Shown here: positions 1 through 10,808 of the stretch, piece by piece
Layout of the letters: every line of letters starts with the position of its first letter
Numbering within the stretch: position 1 is the stretch's first letter
The notes under the pieces: generated by a model
Databases searched by the model: none
The model's input: the letters and a program-made list of their open reading frames with translations, nothing else
Told to the model about the DNA's origin: nothing
Translations under genes and position numbers: made by a program
Assembly (NCBI GenBank): GCA_004352715.1
Contig: SCFE01000031.1
Coordinates: 1,302,626 to 1,366,625, forward strand
DNA length: 64,000 bases
Reading direction: 5' to 3'
Source of the DNA: Hofstenia miamia
Taxonomy: Eukaryota; Xenacoelomorpha; Acoela

Positions 1-33
<33 letters not shown>

Positions 34-912
34 CATTACATGGGCTTGCTACGTCTCTGATAGTGATGTACTCTCAAAATATGGTCAGAAACATATAATT
101 GCACAATGTAAAAAAACTAAAACACAAATTTTGATTATGGTGATTAATTAATTTATCACTAATATTTTAGTCTACTGAGTTGAGTCATGAGTTCTCTTCT
201 CTAGATGATGCCACCACTTAACATTATCTTGGGTATTGTGATTAATCAATCTTAGCTTCAATATGCTAGATTCGATTAATATTCAATATTCTAATTAATT
301 TTGCTGTTACTGAGATAAAAATTCCTTAAAACTAGCAATGTATAAAGAACAAATGGAATTTTTCCTCCCGCTCTTTGCAAAAGTACTTTGCATTATGAAA
401 TTAATAAAAAGTCAAAATGCGTTTGTCTACATAATAATATTTAGTTTAATTCTGATTGTTCATTAAGTGGTTCTTTTAACCTTCGCTTATCACCGCTTGC
501 CTTTTATCATTTTTGCGCCGCTTATGCCGCTTACGCTTGCGCTTGTCAATACACTGCTTTACATCGATCCTATTGTTCTAATTTTGCTTGATATTAGCAT
601 GAATATTAAGGATATTTCTCGTGATTAATTAGTTTCAGAGTTTCAGTGTTTATTAAGCTTCTGCAAAATCTCAAGGCAGGAAAATCCAAGGCCTTCAATA
701 AAATCTAAAAACCCTACCGAAATTCTAGCTCCAATCTTAGACTTAATGATTAATGTCTTTATCGCTTTCAAATTTCAGGCCATTAATTTCCGTACCTTGA
801 ATTTTAAGAAACCGTTTATTATTTCTGTAGCATACATTAGCTTAAATTCCGCCTAAGCTAGCAAAAAAGATAATAGTAATTTTTAAATGCTTAAGATTTT
901 CCTTGTTTGCAA
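1..912. other. Intergenic or intronic, left edge
   Basis: Begins with a (TA)n run (1-29). I searched the minus strand for the missing M4 exon (F-P-x-x-F then N-x-x-Y-W) and found nothing convincing. Around 481-547 the words CGCTTA and CGCTTG recur several times in an otherwise AT-rich stretch. No RNA gene or ORF of note. Confidence 0.5.
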
Positions 913-1191
913 TCAGCGATCTAAGTAATGTATTCTAACACTTTTCGCTAAGATATCATAGTTATAGCCGTTTGTGCTTATTCTTATACTTTGCAAATTA
1001 ATTACCTGACAGTTATCCGCTGATTCGATTTCACTGGAAAGGGGGTTTGGTGGAATTTGAATGTCGATCTCTGTACTGGACCTTACATGTCGTTTGAATA
1101 CAGACGATTCATCATCCTGTTTCACAAGTGAAAACGGATTTTTCATTGAGAGAAGTCCATTGTGATTTGGTTTTTGAGGCTTAGACTTGTC
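913..1191 (-). CDS. Receptor exon F: cytoplasmic M3-M4 loop, 3' limit uncertain
   Basis: The exon opens in phase 0 after ATATTTAG|GAC (AG at 1193-1192), matching the donor of exon E. It gives a charged, serine-rich, membrane-free stretch (D-K-S-K-P-Q-K-P then F-S-L-V-K-Q-D-D-E-S-S) as expected of the variable intracellular loop. The frame stays open to a TGA at 913-915 just after IHYLDR, which looks like the I-D-R that precedes M4 in relatives. What follows is not M4. Either the exon ends earlier at a weak donor (GT at 941-940, after A-K), or the stop is a mutation or assembly error. Assignment rests on phase, order and composition rather than on strong conservation. Confidence 0.7.
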   Translation of the reverse strand, partial: DKSKPQKPNHNGLLSMKNPFSLVKQDDESSVFKRHVRSSTEIDIQIPPNPLSSEIESADNCQVINLQSIRISTNGYNYDILAKSVRIHYLDR

Positions 1192-1252
1192 CTAAATATA
1201 TAAGGATGTATAAGTTGTCACTATACTTAGTTTTTTTCTAAGGACCTAAGGA

Positions 1253-1284
<32 letters not shown>

Positions 1285-1430
1285 NNNNNNNNNNNNNNNN
1301 NNNNNNNNNNNNNNNNNNNNNNNNNNNNNNNNNNNNNNNNNNNNNNNNNNNNNNNNNNNNNNNNNNNNNNNNNNNNNNNNNNNNNNNNNNNNNNNNNNNN
1401 NNNNNNNNNNNNNNNNNNNNNNNNNNNNNN
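1285..1430. other. Assembly gap inside a (TA)n run
   Basis: 146 N flanked on both sides by pure TA repeats (about 1254-1284 and 1434-1464), so the gap is most simply an unresolved dinucleotide run. Confidence 0.95.
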
Positions 1431-1431
1431 T

Positions 1432-1466
<35 letters not shown>

Positions 1467-1807
1467 AATTGGCCCACATTGATTAGTTCTTTTATACTGT
1501 AAAATAATTGAAGATACTGTTTGCTTTGATAATTGAGGAAACTCGTAATTTTTTTTCGGTGGATTTTTTTCCAGGAATTTTGAAACTATAATTTTTCGTA
1601 TTTCTAAGGAAATAGTTTTACCACTCATTTTGTGGTGAGTAATGATATAATTGCTCAGCAATTGTCAGAAATGTTAAGCTTAAACCTAAATGCTAACAGG
1701 TAAATTCTGAAATTAAGCATTCACACTATCAAAGTACCAGTAACATCGAAGTGAACAACGTTAATGTAAAAAATATTGATCCAAACTATTATGCACAAGG
1801 CTGTAAG

Positions 1808-2807
1808 NNNNNNNNNNNNNNNNNNNNNNNNNNNNNNNNNNNNNNNNNNNNNNNNNNNNNNNNNNNNNNNNNNNNNNNNNNNNNNNNNNNNNNNNNNNNN
1901 NNNNNNNNNNNNNNNNNNNNNNNNNNNNNNNNNNNNNNNNNNNNNNNNNNNNNNNNNNNNNNNNNNNNNNNNNNNNNNNNNNNNNNNNNNNNNNNNNNNN
2001 NNNNNNNNNNNNNNNNNNNNNNNNNNNNNNNNNNNNNNNNNNNNNNNNNNNNNNNNNNNNNNNNNNNNNNNNNNNNNNNNNNNNNNNNNNNNNNNNNNNN
2101 NNNNNNNNNNNNNNNNNNNNNNNNNNNNNNNNNNNNNNNNNNNNNNNNNNNNNNNNNNNNNNNNNNNNNNNNNNNNNNNNNNNNNNNNNNNNNNNNNNNN
2201 NNNNNNNNNNNNNNNNNNNNNNNNNNNNNNNNNNNNNNNNNNNNNNNNNNNNNNNNNNNNNNNNNNNNNNNNNNNNNNNNNNNNNNNNNNNNNNNNNNNN
2301 NNNNNNNNNNNNNNNNNNNNNNNNNNNNNNNNNNNNNNNNNNNNNNNNNNNNNNNNNNNNNNNNNNNNNNNNNNNNNNNNNNNNNNNNNNNNNNNNNNNN
2401 NNNNNNNNNNNNNNNNNNNNNNNNNNNNNNNNNNNNNNNNNNNNNNNNNNNNNNNNNNNNNNNNNNNNNNNNNNNNNNNNNNNNNNNNNNNNNNNNNNNN
2501 NNNNNNNNNNNNNNNNNNNNNNNNNNNNNNNNNNNNNNNNNNNNNNNNNNNNNNNNNNNNNNNNNNNNNNNNNNNNNNNNNNNNNNNNNNNNNNNNNNNN
2601 NNNNNNNNNNNNNNNNNNNNNNNNNNNNNNNNNNNNNNNNNNNNNNNNNNNNNNNNNNNNNNNNNNNNNNNNNNNNNNNNNNNNNNNNNNNNNNNNNNNN
2701 NNNNNNNNNNNNNNNNNNNNNNNNNNNNNNNNNNNNNNNNNNNNNNNNNNNNNNNNNNNNNNNNNNNNNNNNNNNNNNNNNNNNNNNNNNNNNNNNNNNN
2801 NNNNNNN
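1808..2807. other. Assembly gap of exactly 1000 N
   Basis: The round length suggests a placeholder of unknown true size. Its right edge lies 8 bp from the left terminal repeat of the Tc1 element at 2816. Confidence 0.95.
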
Positions 2808-2815
2808 TATATACA

Positions 2816-4157
2816 CAGTACTACCCAAAAGAAAAGTTTGGGAACACTTTCCAAATTTAGAAATTTTTGTATTTTACACTAAAAAACGCAATGTAGAAAC
2901 AATATAATAACACAATGTAGAAACAATATGATAACACCACGTAGAAAGTAAACAGTTAATTCAGAAAAACTCACTAATATTGCCAAACATGCAGCAATGC
3001 AATTTGACATTGACTTGACCAGCTTTCTACAATAATAATCAGTGATCTCTGTGCCCTATACCACTTTAATTTGCTTCTTCAGATCGTCGAGTGATGTGCA
3101 TTGGTGCTTCCTCCAACAGTTTTTGATGTGATGCCAGCAATTTTCTATGACGTTGAGGTCTGGGGAGTTTCCGGGCCAGTTCTTAACCAGCCGAATGTCT
3201 TGTGATGCAATCCACTGTTTCACAACTTTGGCGCTGTGCCAAGGAGCACCATCTTGTTGTAGTACAGATGTTCCTTGAAGCTGCATAAACATGGTAACTT
3301 TGTCCTGAATTATTTTGAGGTAGGCCTTGGCGGTGACTGTTTCGTTGTAAGGAACAAAATGCAGACCAGCATGCCCATTCGCAGCTATGGCACCCCAAAT
3401 CATCACATAAGGTGCTGAGCGGAAAGTATTTTGCCTGTAACGTGTGCTGAATCTTTGGTTTCTTGGTCGTTGAAAGTGTGGCCAATATGATGTAAACTGG
3501 CAAATCTTGGATTCGTCACTACACATTACTTGATGCCACATCTCAGGGGTGTAGTGTTGGTATTGCCTGAGGAATCGTAACCGGTCTCGAATATTCTTTG
3601 AAAACAATCGGGGCTTGGCTGTCGGTTTGCAAGATGGAAGGTCAAAGGTAGTATTCAACCGATGCCTAATGGTGCGTATTGATACATTCTGCACTACCGC
3701 ACCTAGATTTGCTTTGACTTCAGAAGATGAAGAGAATGTTTGATTGATGACGTAACGGTGAATGAGTCGGTCAGTCTGAGGGGTTGTCACTTTTGGTCTT
3801 CCAGTCCACTTGCGAGAGGAAAAATTTTGCAGTTGCTCATAGCGAGTAACACATCTGGATACCGAAGATACTGACACGGCTATTCTAACAGCTATAGCGC
3901 GATAATTGTACCCCTCCTCGTACAAGATATGAATTTGAGCAAGCTTTGTTGGTGAAATTTCACTACCACGGACCATATTTCAAAATACAATGATAGTGCT
4001 TTTTCAGTGAAAATGTATTGTGTGTAAATCTAAAGTTGTGCAAATTTGAATGGGTAAATGAATCTGTTGTAAATTCTAAGAAAAAACTGGGAATTCCAGG
4101 AATTTTACGGTTTCCAGGAAATAGCATAAAACGTTCCCAAACTTTTGGCCAGTACTG
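2816..4157 (-). mobile_element. Tc1/mariner element 1 (about 1.34 kb) with terminal inverted repeats
   Basis: Both ends begin CAGTACT when read inward and share about 28 bp: left CAGTACTACCCAAAAG then GTTTGGGAAC, right CAGTACTGGCCAAAAG then TTTGGGAAC. The left copy has a small insertion. The right end is followed by TA. The left end is preceded by CA, probably a decayed TA target duplication. The element holds one transposase gene on the minus strand. Just inside the left end (about 2888-2945) the phrase CAATGTAGAAACAATAT and its variants recur in near-tandem. It lies in the receptor intron between exons E and F, in the same orientation as the gene. Confidence 0.88.
3056..3976 (-). pseudogene. 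Tc1 transposase of element 1, truncated by a stop near its C-terminus
   Basis: 306 codons from ATG at 3976. The N-terminal half has the paired helix-turn-helix DNA-binding region with the linker TGRPKVT. The catalytic core shows C-S-D-E-S-K-I (first Asp), QQDGAPWHSAK (second Asp) and PGNSPDLNVIENCW (Glu). I count 35 residues between the second Asp and Glu, so this is DD35E rather than DD34E. The frame stops at TAG (3056-3058) where relatives have Trp. Recognisable C-terminal sequence (T-E-I-T, then S-M and A-A-C-L-A) follows the stop, then a probable frameshift. It is therefore a lightly damaged copy. It would cut and paste DNA at TA sites if intact. Confidence 0.9.

Positions 4158-4158
<1 letters not shown>

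Positions 4159-4199
<41 letters not shown>
4159..4199. repeat. (TA)n microsatellite next to Tc1 element 1
   Basis: Almost uninterrupted TA run directly at the right end of the element. Insertion into TA is the normal Tc1 target choice. Confidence 0.95.
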
Positions 4200-4201
<2 letters not shown>

Positions 4202-6713
4202 GTCTGCGGCTGCGAGTACTCCAAATGATACAATGAACTCAACTATTTTAGGTATTTGAAGTTAAATCGAATCAAACAATTTTGAAGAATAAATATTAAT
4301 TATAATTGTACAGCATCAGAAAAATCAATGTCACCATTATTTTAAAAAGTGGGAGAACTTGCTGATAAATACACAATTATGGTCACTTATGGAAAAAAAC
4401 TTCATGTGGTCACTTACTAAATTTGTAATGCGCAAATTGAAATCAATGTAGTTCTTTTAAGATTCGGCGGAATCAATCTAAAAATACTACCATGGGGCAC
4501 CTGGTAAATCTTAATAAAAATTCACAACAGACCAATTAAACATTTTCTACCAAATTTATTGAATTCTTAGCCTATTAACAGTTTAACTTAATAAGATTTT
4601 GAAATTGCTATAAGTTGGTTAAAGCAAAATAGCATATTCAGAGTTTAAGGCATTTACTCCGCATTGTAAAATCCAGGGCTAATAATAAAAGTACTTTAGC
4701 ATTAAATGCCCAACTACCCCATGCGTTTTTTTCTATTATTAACCTTAAACAGTCTGGTAATTTTTAAAAAAAAATTAATGATCATATGAAATAATTTTAA
4801 CCGCTTATAGCTCAAAAACTATTAATGGTGTGCTTAATCTGAAAGCACCACATGATAGAGACTTCTGACTTTGCGCACGACACGCCTCAATGGGTTTGGA
4901 ATATCTTTGCACATATCAAGAAACAGTAAACGTTTTTTTGCCTCCAGGGGCTCAAAACCTTCTAAATACATTAAAACTAGGTATAGAGAGAATTTAAATC
5001 TTTTTCAAAAATTCAAAAATTTCTAAGAAAACTTGTTAATCTATTCAATAATCTGTGCCACAGCAATAAGCTTTAATAGAAATTTTCATCATTGCATTAA
5101 TGTATGTTTCCCAATAGACCTACCCATGTCCCAAGTTTTCAAATTTGGAAATAGGCTTGGAGAAAATTCTTTGTAAATGGGAAAAACGTTTTCTCTTTAA
5201 AGCGGACGCTAGGCTGCTTAAGGTTAATTTTGTTGCTTAATTCCTGGCAAAAAAGGTTAAAAATTTATTTCATTCAAATTTAGCTGTGTCTAAATCTTCT
5301 AAATTTCATAGGAAATATTGTTGAAACAATTAAATGTAATTTTAAAGATTATTACTAAGTGCAAATGAAAATGACGAAGCTCATTGAACGAATTCAAGAT
5401 ACCACAAGAGAATTTTCTGTTAATTAGATGAGTTAGAAATTATATATTTTAATCCACATTTATCATCCGTTTTCTCTTGACTTGACTAATAGCTAATATT
5501 TATGCACTGGTATTCTTAAAATGAATTTTAAACAAGCCTTTATGCAATTTTTATACTTCACAAATTCTCAAGGAAAACATTATCAATAAATCTACTCCAA
5601 GAATGCAATATTTGTAATAGTTTGAGAAAAAGAAAACAATGAATTGTAATACGTTCAAATAAAAAACTTCACTCGTTTTCATCGATACTGTTTACTCATT
5701 TCGTAGTTGACGCATCTCCCTAGTATTCGACGCTCTGAACTTTATCGGAAGCCGATTTCCAAAAATAAACACTCTTTCTTCAGTTTCTTAACTTAAGAGG
5801 CGATTGCACTTCTTGGAATATATATAATTTTTACTTTCTTACATTTTCCCATTTTTTGGAACTCATAATAAATGTTTTTTGAAAAATTTTTGTGGTTGTT
5901 GAACTTTGGGTTATAAAAAAGATTGCCAAACAATATTCATTTTAAAATAAGAATCAAATTTTGAGAATTGACCAGTATTGCTAAGGTTGTTCTACTATAT
6001 ATTTAGGAAATTTTTGAAATTAATGTCTGCCTTTAGTAATTCAATTTATTTGAAATCGCAACTAAATTGAAAATTTCCACCTAATTTGCTAGATATATAT
6101 ATGTTTCGAGTTTCATTGACAAATTTCAAAGTTCAATGAAATAAACTTCATATTCTAATAATACATTAAAGTATAAGTAACTAAAATTACATTGATTCAT
6201 TAAGATAACATTAAATATTGTGCCTAGATTTTGAAAAAACCAAAACTTAAGTAAATGTGTAAAATGGAAAGAACTGGTTTAGTAGTTAATTTCCATTTGA
6301 TTTACATAAAGTTAAGAAAAACAGCATTAATTTACAAAAATTAGAGTTGGGCCACTGCTTTCGTGATGGGCACGTCCGATTTTTTTAACATAAATAAACA
6401 AAATTCAATTTCGAATTCTAACATATTTTGGAAAAAAATTGAAATAGGCAAATAAAAACGGTTTTCAGAAAAATTTGATTTAGACATAAGTTAGTTTGAG
6501 GAACTATATTTATTCTTTTTACCTATTTTAATGGCGATCAAAAATCTATGCTTTTAAGTGAAAGAATGTTTCTTATTTGAGTATATCTCAAGCTGCTGCA
6601 CCTAGTAAAAAAAGTGTAACATGATAAATAGGCAATGATGAATTTTGCAAAATACTGTCAGACTGTCAAAAGCTATAAACATATTTAATACGTTAAGTCA
6701 TAGTAATCAGTGT

Positions 6714-6716
<3 letters not shown>

Positions 6717-6766
<50 letters not shown>

Positions 6767-6910
6767 GTATAATATATATATATATATGTATACATATATA
6801 TGTATGTGTATATATATATGTATATATTTATNNNNNNNNNNNNNNNNNNNNNNNNNNNNNNNNNNNNNNNNNNNNNNNNNNNNNNNNNNNNNNNNNNNNN
6901 NNNNNNNNNN

Positions 6911-6941
<31 letters not shown>

Positions 6942-7103
6942 TAATATATATATATATATGTATACATATATATGTATGTGTATATATATATGTATATATT
7001 TATATATATAGATATATATACATATATATATATATATACATGTATATATATATATACATACATGTATATATATACATATATGTTGTATATATATATATAT
7101 ATA
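6717..7103. repeat. TA/TATG-rich microsatellite block with a gap (6832-6910) and a duplicated flank
   Basis: A mixture of TA, TATG and TACA units. The 66 bp at 6766-6831, ending just before the N run, reappear at 6938-7003 just after it. This points to unmerged read ends rather than two real copies. The long Tyr-Ile ORFs over this block are meaningless. Confidence 0.9.
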
Positions 7104-8278
7104 ATACTTCAACTCGTAGAGGGTTGTAGGAGTACTTACTCTAAGAAAATGCTCATTGAAAGCACTTAATAGAAAATTGAATGTATATTGAAAACATAAG
7201 AGAAAAAAATTTATTTGAAAAATAGTATAGAATAGTATACATCGATGTGTCGAATTATACCAACGAATTACAATACACATTGACATGGTCTGGCACTGCT
7301 CTTTTCCAATATATATTTATAGAAGTGTATTAATAATGCAAATTACGTTCTTAACAAATTTCTTAACAGTTTAAAAGTATTGAATGCTGTATATTTTTTA
7401 TAGAAACGGTGATTAAAATTGATAACTACAAATGGTGAGCGGGGTCTAATGTATTTTAAAACTACAAAGTGAATAAAATTGTGATTTAGTGAATTGTCTT
7501 ACTTTGAAGATTGTGGTTTTTTATAATTAATTCTGAATCCAGAAAAATCTGCGTTTTGTAAATAATTTATTGTCTCATTAATTTTTAACCTTAACATGGC
7601 TGCGGGCCCTCATAAAACTGATTAAAAATGAGAACACGTGCCTAAGGTTTTAAAATTAATCAAGATTATTTAGCTATTTAGGACAATTGTAAAAAGTATA
7701 CGCTAATTACTTCATGAAAACTTATAAATAATTGAAATTATTCAACTTTTACTTCTTATAATATATGTGCAGCGAATAATCAAGAATTAATGTTTCTGGA
7801 TGAGTCTAAGACGAATCTACATTTCACACAAAATTTAGGGTAAGATATTCCTGTAAATGCACACTTTTCTAACACCATTAAATCCTGTTTAATTGTTTGA
7901 TTATTCTTCAGATGTCAGTCACACTTACAAAAAGTCAAGTCGTAGATTGACAAGGTTAGGACAAAATGAAATAGACAAATTTGAATAAGCAATGCAGTTA
8001 ATTGAAGAGGTCGTTTGGTGCAGAAGTACCAACTTCGGATGTATAGTCATTGTTAACTACCGTAGAAGAACTCGATTTTGAAATTAAGGGGACAAAGCTC
8101 AAAAAACAGCTTTTATCAATTTAAATATTATACGTATTTATGGAAAAAAATGTTTGCATTTGGTAGCGAAAATGGTTTTTTAGCAAATAATGTCTGCATC
8201 AGTGATATGCGGTCAGAGCTTTTTGAAGAATTATTTTTTTACGCGTGGCCACTACGCGTACACTTTTTTTGTCTGTAG

Positions 8279-8413
8279 CTGCCCGTCCCCGAAAATGAAA
8301 CTTTCTTTGCTGCTGATGTAAAAATTGAAGGCTTGCCCGTACATGCCCTTTTCAAGATCAAAAATATGATCAACCGCCCCCACAAAGCCTGGAAACGAGT
8401 CAACTTTTCTTGA
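8279..8413 (+). CDS. Possible 3'-terminal exon on the plus strand, unidentified
   Basis: A polypyrimidine tract ending TTTTTTTGTCTGTAG is followed by 44 open codons and a TGA at 8411-8413. The predicted peptide starts LPVPENETFFAADVKIEG and is noticeably more GC-rich than its surroundings. I do not recognise it. No upstream partner exon was found, and it would lie antisense inside the receptor intron. It could be an exon of a nested gene, a processed fragment or chance. Confidence 0.25.
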   Translation: MPVPENETFFAADVKIEGLPVHALFKIKNMINRPHKAWKRVNFS

Positions 8414-10443
8414 ATACCTCACACGGCTCAAGCAATTTCAGACCCAACCTAGTCTTTTTCTTTATTATTTTTATAATATTTAATATACTTATTCCAATTG
8501 AAATATGGTTAGCGTAGGATCTGATCATTTAAATTCATTGAATGTATATCCTGAATCTTGAGTCTAGGCCCAATCCGCCGAGAATGTTTGTTGACCTTAC
8601 TGGTCCATACAAAAAATATTTCATTTACTCAACATCTGTTTGAGAAAAAATACGTGCTATGCCTCAGTTCTTTTATATAAAATTTAACCCTTAGCTGCAT
8701 TAATGATGTCAAAGTAAGACCCTGAAAGAGATTAGTATCAATAAAGGATGAATACGCAATCTAAGAAAACTAAAAGTGTTTCCTAGGTTAGTGTTTGTGC
8801 TCGTGTCCGGACAGTAGCCCGTATCTATAAAAGTAAGCCATTTGTTTGTCTGTGCCCGTATCCTAGCCCTGTTAAGCCCCTAGATGAAACTAAAATAGGT
8901 TGAATTTTGGGTTGCTTGGATCAACATATCTTGACTTATTTGGTGTCCATAGATAGATAATGTATAGCATAGACGAAAAGAATATTTCAGACAAATGATT
9001 TTATGAACTAAAATCTTCGTACAATGACAAATAATCATGTTACGTTTGGAGCCCATATTCTTGGCTCGTATCCGTAGGATAAAACCCTGTGCCCATCTAA
9101 ATTTGTTCGTCGCGATACGGGCCCTATCCTAGAGCATTATCTAAGTGCTGCATGTTATAAATGAAATGAAATCATAAACACATGCGATACAACTTCATGC
9201 AATCCAATTGCATTTTAATATGTTCGATATAATAATCGTGATAAAGTGATTGTTTAATGAATGTATACATCTTTCCGCTTCGTTGAGGAAACATAAAAGA
9301 AATTTGGAATTACATTTGTTATTGCGAAAATCCTTTGATATTTTACTTATAAATTGATGATAATTTGAATCATGTGTTATTATGTCCCTATTCGCGTAAT
9401 GCGATTTTAATGAGGTGACCATCATCATGTTTTATTAAAATACCAAATATAATGCTACCCTAAATCAAGTGTTTCAAACAACTTAACATGTTTGCGAATT
9501 TTCTTGAATTGCTTTTCCAATGAGAAACATTAGTAAAAATAAAATAATGAGGGAACAATTAACCGTAATTTTAATAATTTAATGTCATCAAGACCCATTA
9601 TCTCTGAAATTGAAAATCATTAAGTTAATGCTTCCAAAACCAGCGGCCATATAGAAGGCAGCAAGTTTAAAAATAACTATCATTTCTTTTTAAGCACTGT
9701 ATAAGCCAGGGCCCTCATATGTTGTTAAGATGACGCTCTACTAATCTGAATTTTTGAATACTAATGCAATAAAAATGCCAAGCAAACTTGATTTTTAGAT
9801 AAGCACTTGTATCTCTTTTGGCTTCAATCGAATCATTTGTCGTTATAGGAAAAACTTTGTTCTTCAACCGATGACTTTGTAATCCCAAAGTCCTCGTCAT
9901 AAACAGAATTTTTATGTACATCAGATTTCTCTGAAGGGTAGTTATGTAAGCAGTTCTTAGTTAGTCATCAATTTATAGACTGCAGATTTTAGTCATAAAA
10001 TATTTACCTTAAGTATAGTAATGTTTGTATAAAATAGTCAAAAGTAAACTGATTTATCAAGCTGAATTTTCAAAATAGCCAAAGCTACATGTATGATGTT
10101 AGCCATATTTGCAACCACTACACCACAAAATACATGTAATAACGTCATACTGTAATCATCTGCAACAAGTTATGTTAAGTTAATGGAAAACTTAGAAATT
10201 GTAACTCGAATAGAGGACTAATTATTTTGTGAAATTCATTGCTAAATTTCAATTTCAACGCAATTAAGTGCTATAAGGATAGGTTAAAACTCTATTTCAT
10301 TCGCCACCTATGAAATTTGAATAAATATAAAAAGCTTTTTAAATACTACTTTGAATTGACAAATAAGTGACCCTCCCTGACCATACCTTCTTTCACCTTT
10401 TAGCGCTATCCTGCAAGAACTATCAAAATGATAACACAAATAC

Positions 10444-10808
10444 CTTTTTACTAGAATTAGTCTTTTTACTTTTTGGCGAAGGAGCATATCTTGGCTTGTT
10501 GAAATAACATATCAAAGCAAACTCCACTAGAGCTCCGAATACATAAAGGAAGCAGATCCCGAAGTAGATATCGAGTGCTTTGATACTGGAAACTCTTGGC
10601 AAGGAAGAGTTTGTTGCCCCCATCAATGTGATCATTGTGAGGACTGTAGTAATGGCGAGGGAAGCGCGTGCTGGAACACTTTGCCGATTAACCCAAAAGT
10701 TCACCCATGATAATATAACGATTAATGTGGCAGGAACATAGGTCTGAATGATAAAATAGATTAAAGATCGTTGAAACATAAAAGTAACTTCCAGATCAGA
10801 AAAGTTCC
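10444..10808 (-). CDS. Receptor exon E: end of ligand domain and M1-M3 membrane helices
   Basis: This 365-bp exon is two bases plus 121 codons. After TTTTAG it finishes loop C (G-N-F-S-D-L), then gives F-Q-R-S-L and M1 with the invariant YVPATLIVILSWVNFW. M2 reads VPARASLAITTVLTMITL and M3 reads YFGICFLYVFGALVEF. Pro-Ala-Arg at the inner end of M2 is the anion-selectivity motif. The 2-prime residue is Ser and the 6-prime residue Thr, the latter typical of picrotoxin-sensitive channels. The M2-M3 linker has S-S-L-P-R-V. After M3 comes a lysine-rich start of the cytoplasmic loop. The donor is AAAAAG|GTATTT (GT at 10443-10442), phase 0. Confidence 0.97.

Larger units (their letters stand above)
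4200..10443. other. Intronic AT-rich DNA (intron between receptor exons E and F)
   Basis: Apart from the TA block and gap at 6717-7103 and the GC-richer patch at 8279-8413 listed separately, no gene is seen. 8800-9136 contains recurring variants of CCCGTATCC and CCTAGCCC. Short ORFs here look random. Confidence 0.55.

Noticed and set aside
661-720. Minus-strand F-P-A-L sequence considered as the M4 exon
   Set aside because: Not followed by a hydrophobic helix or the N-x-x-Y-W end.
1721-2882. Long ORFs of more than 350 codons over 1808-2807
   Set aside because: They consist of N; only a few real codons at each side.
6707-7286. Tyr-Ile repeat ORFs, also at 1238-1661, 32573 and 54672
   Set aside because: Translations of (TA)n and related microsatellites.
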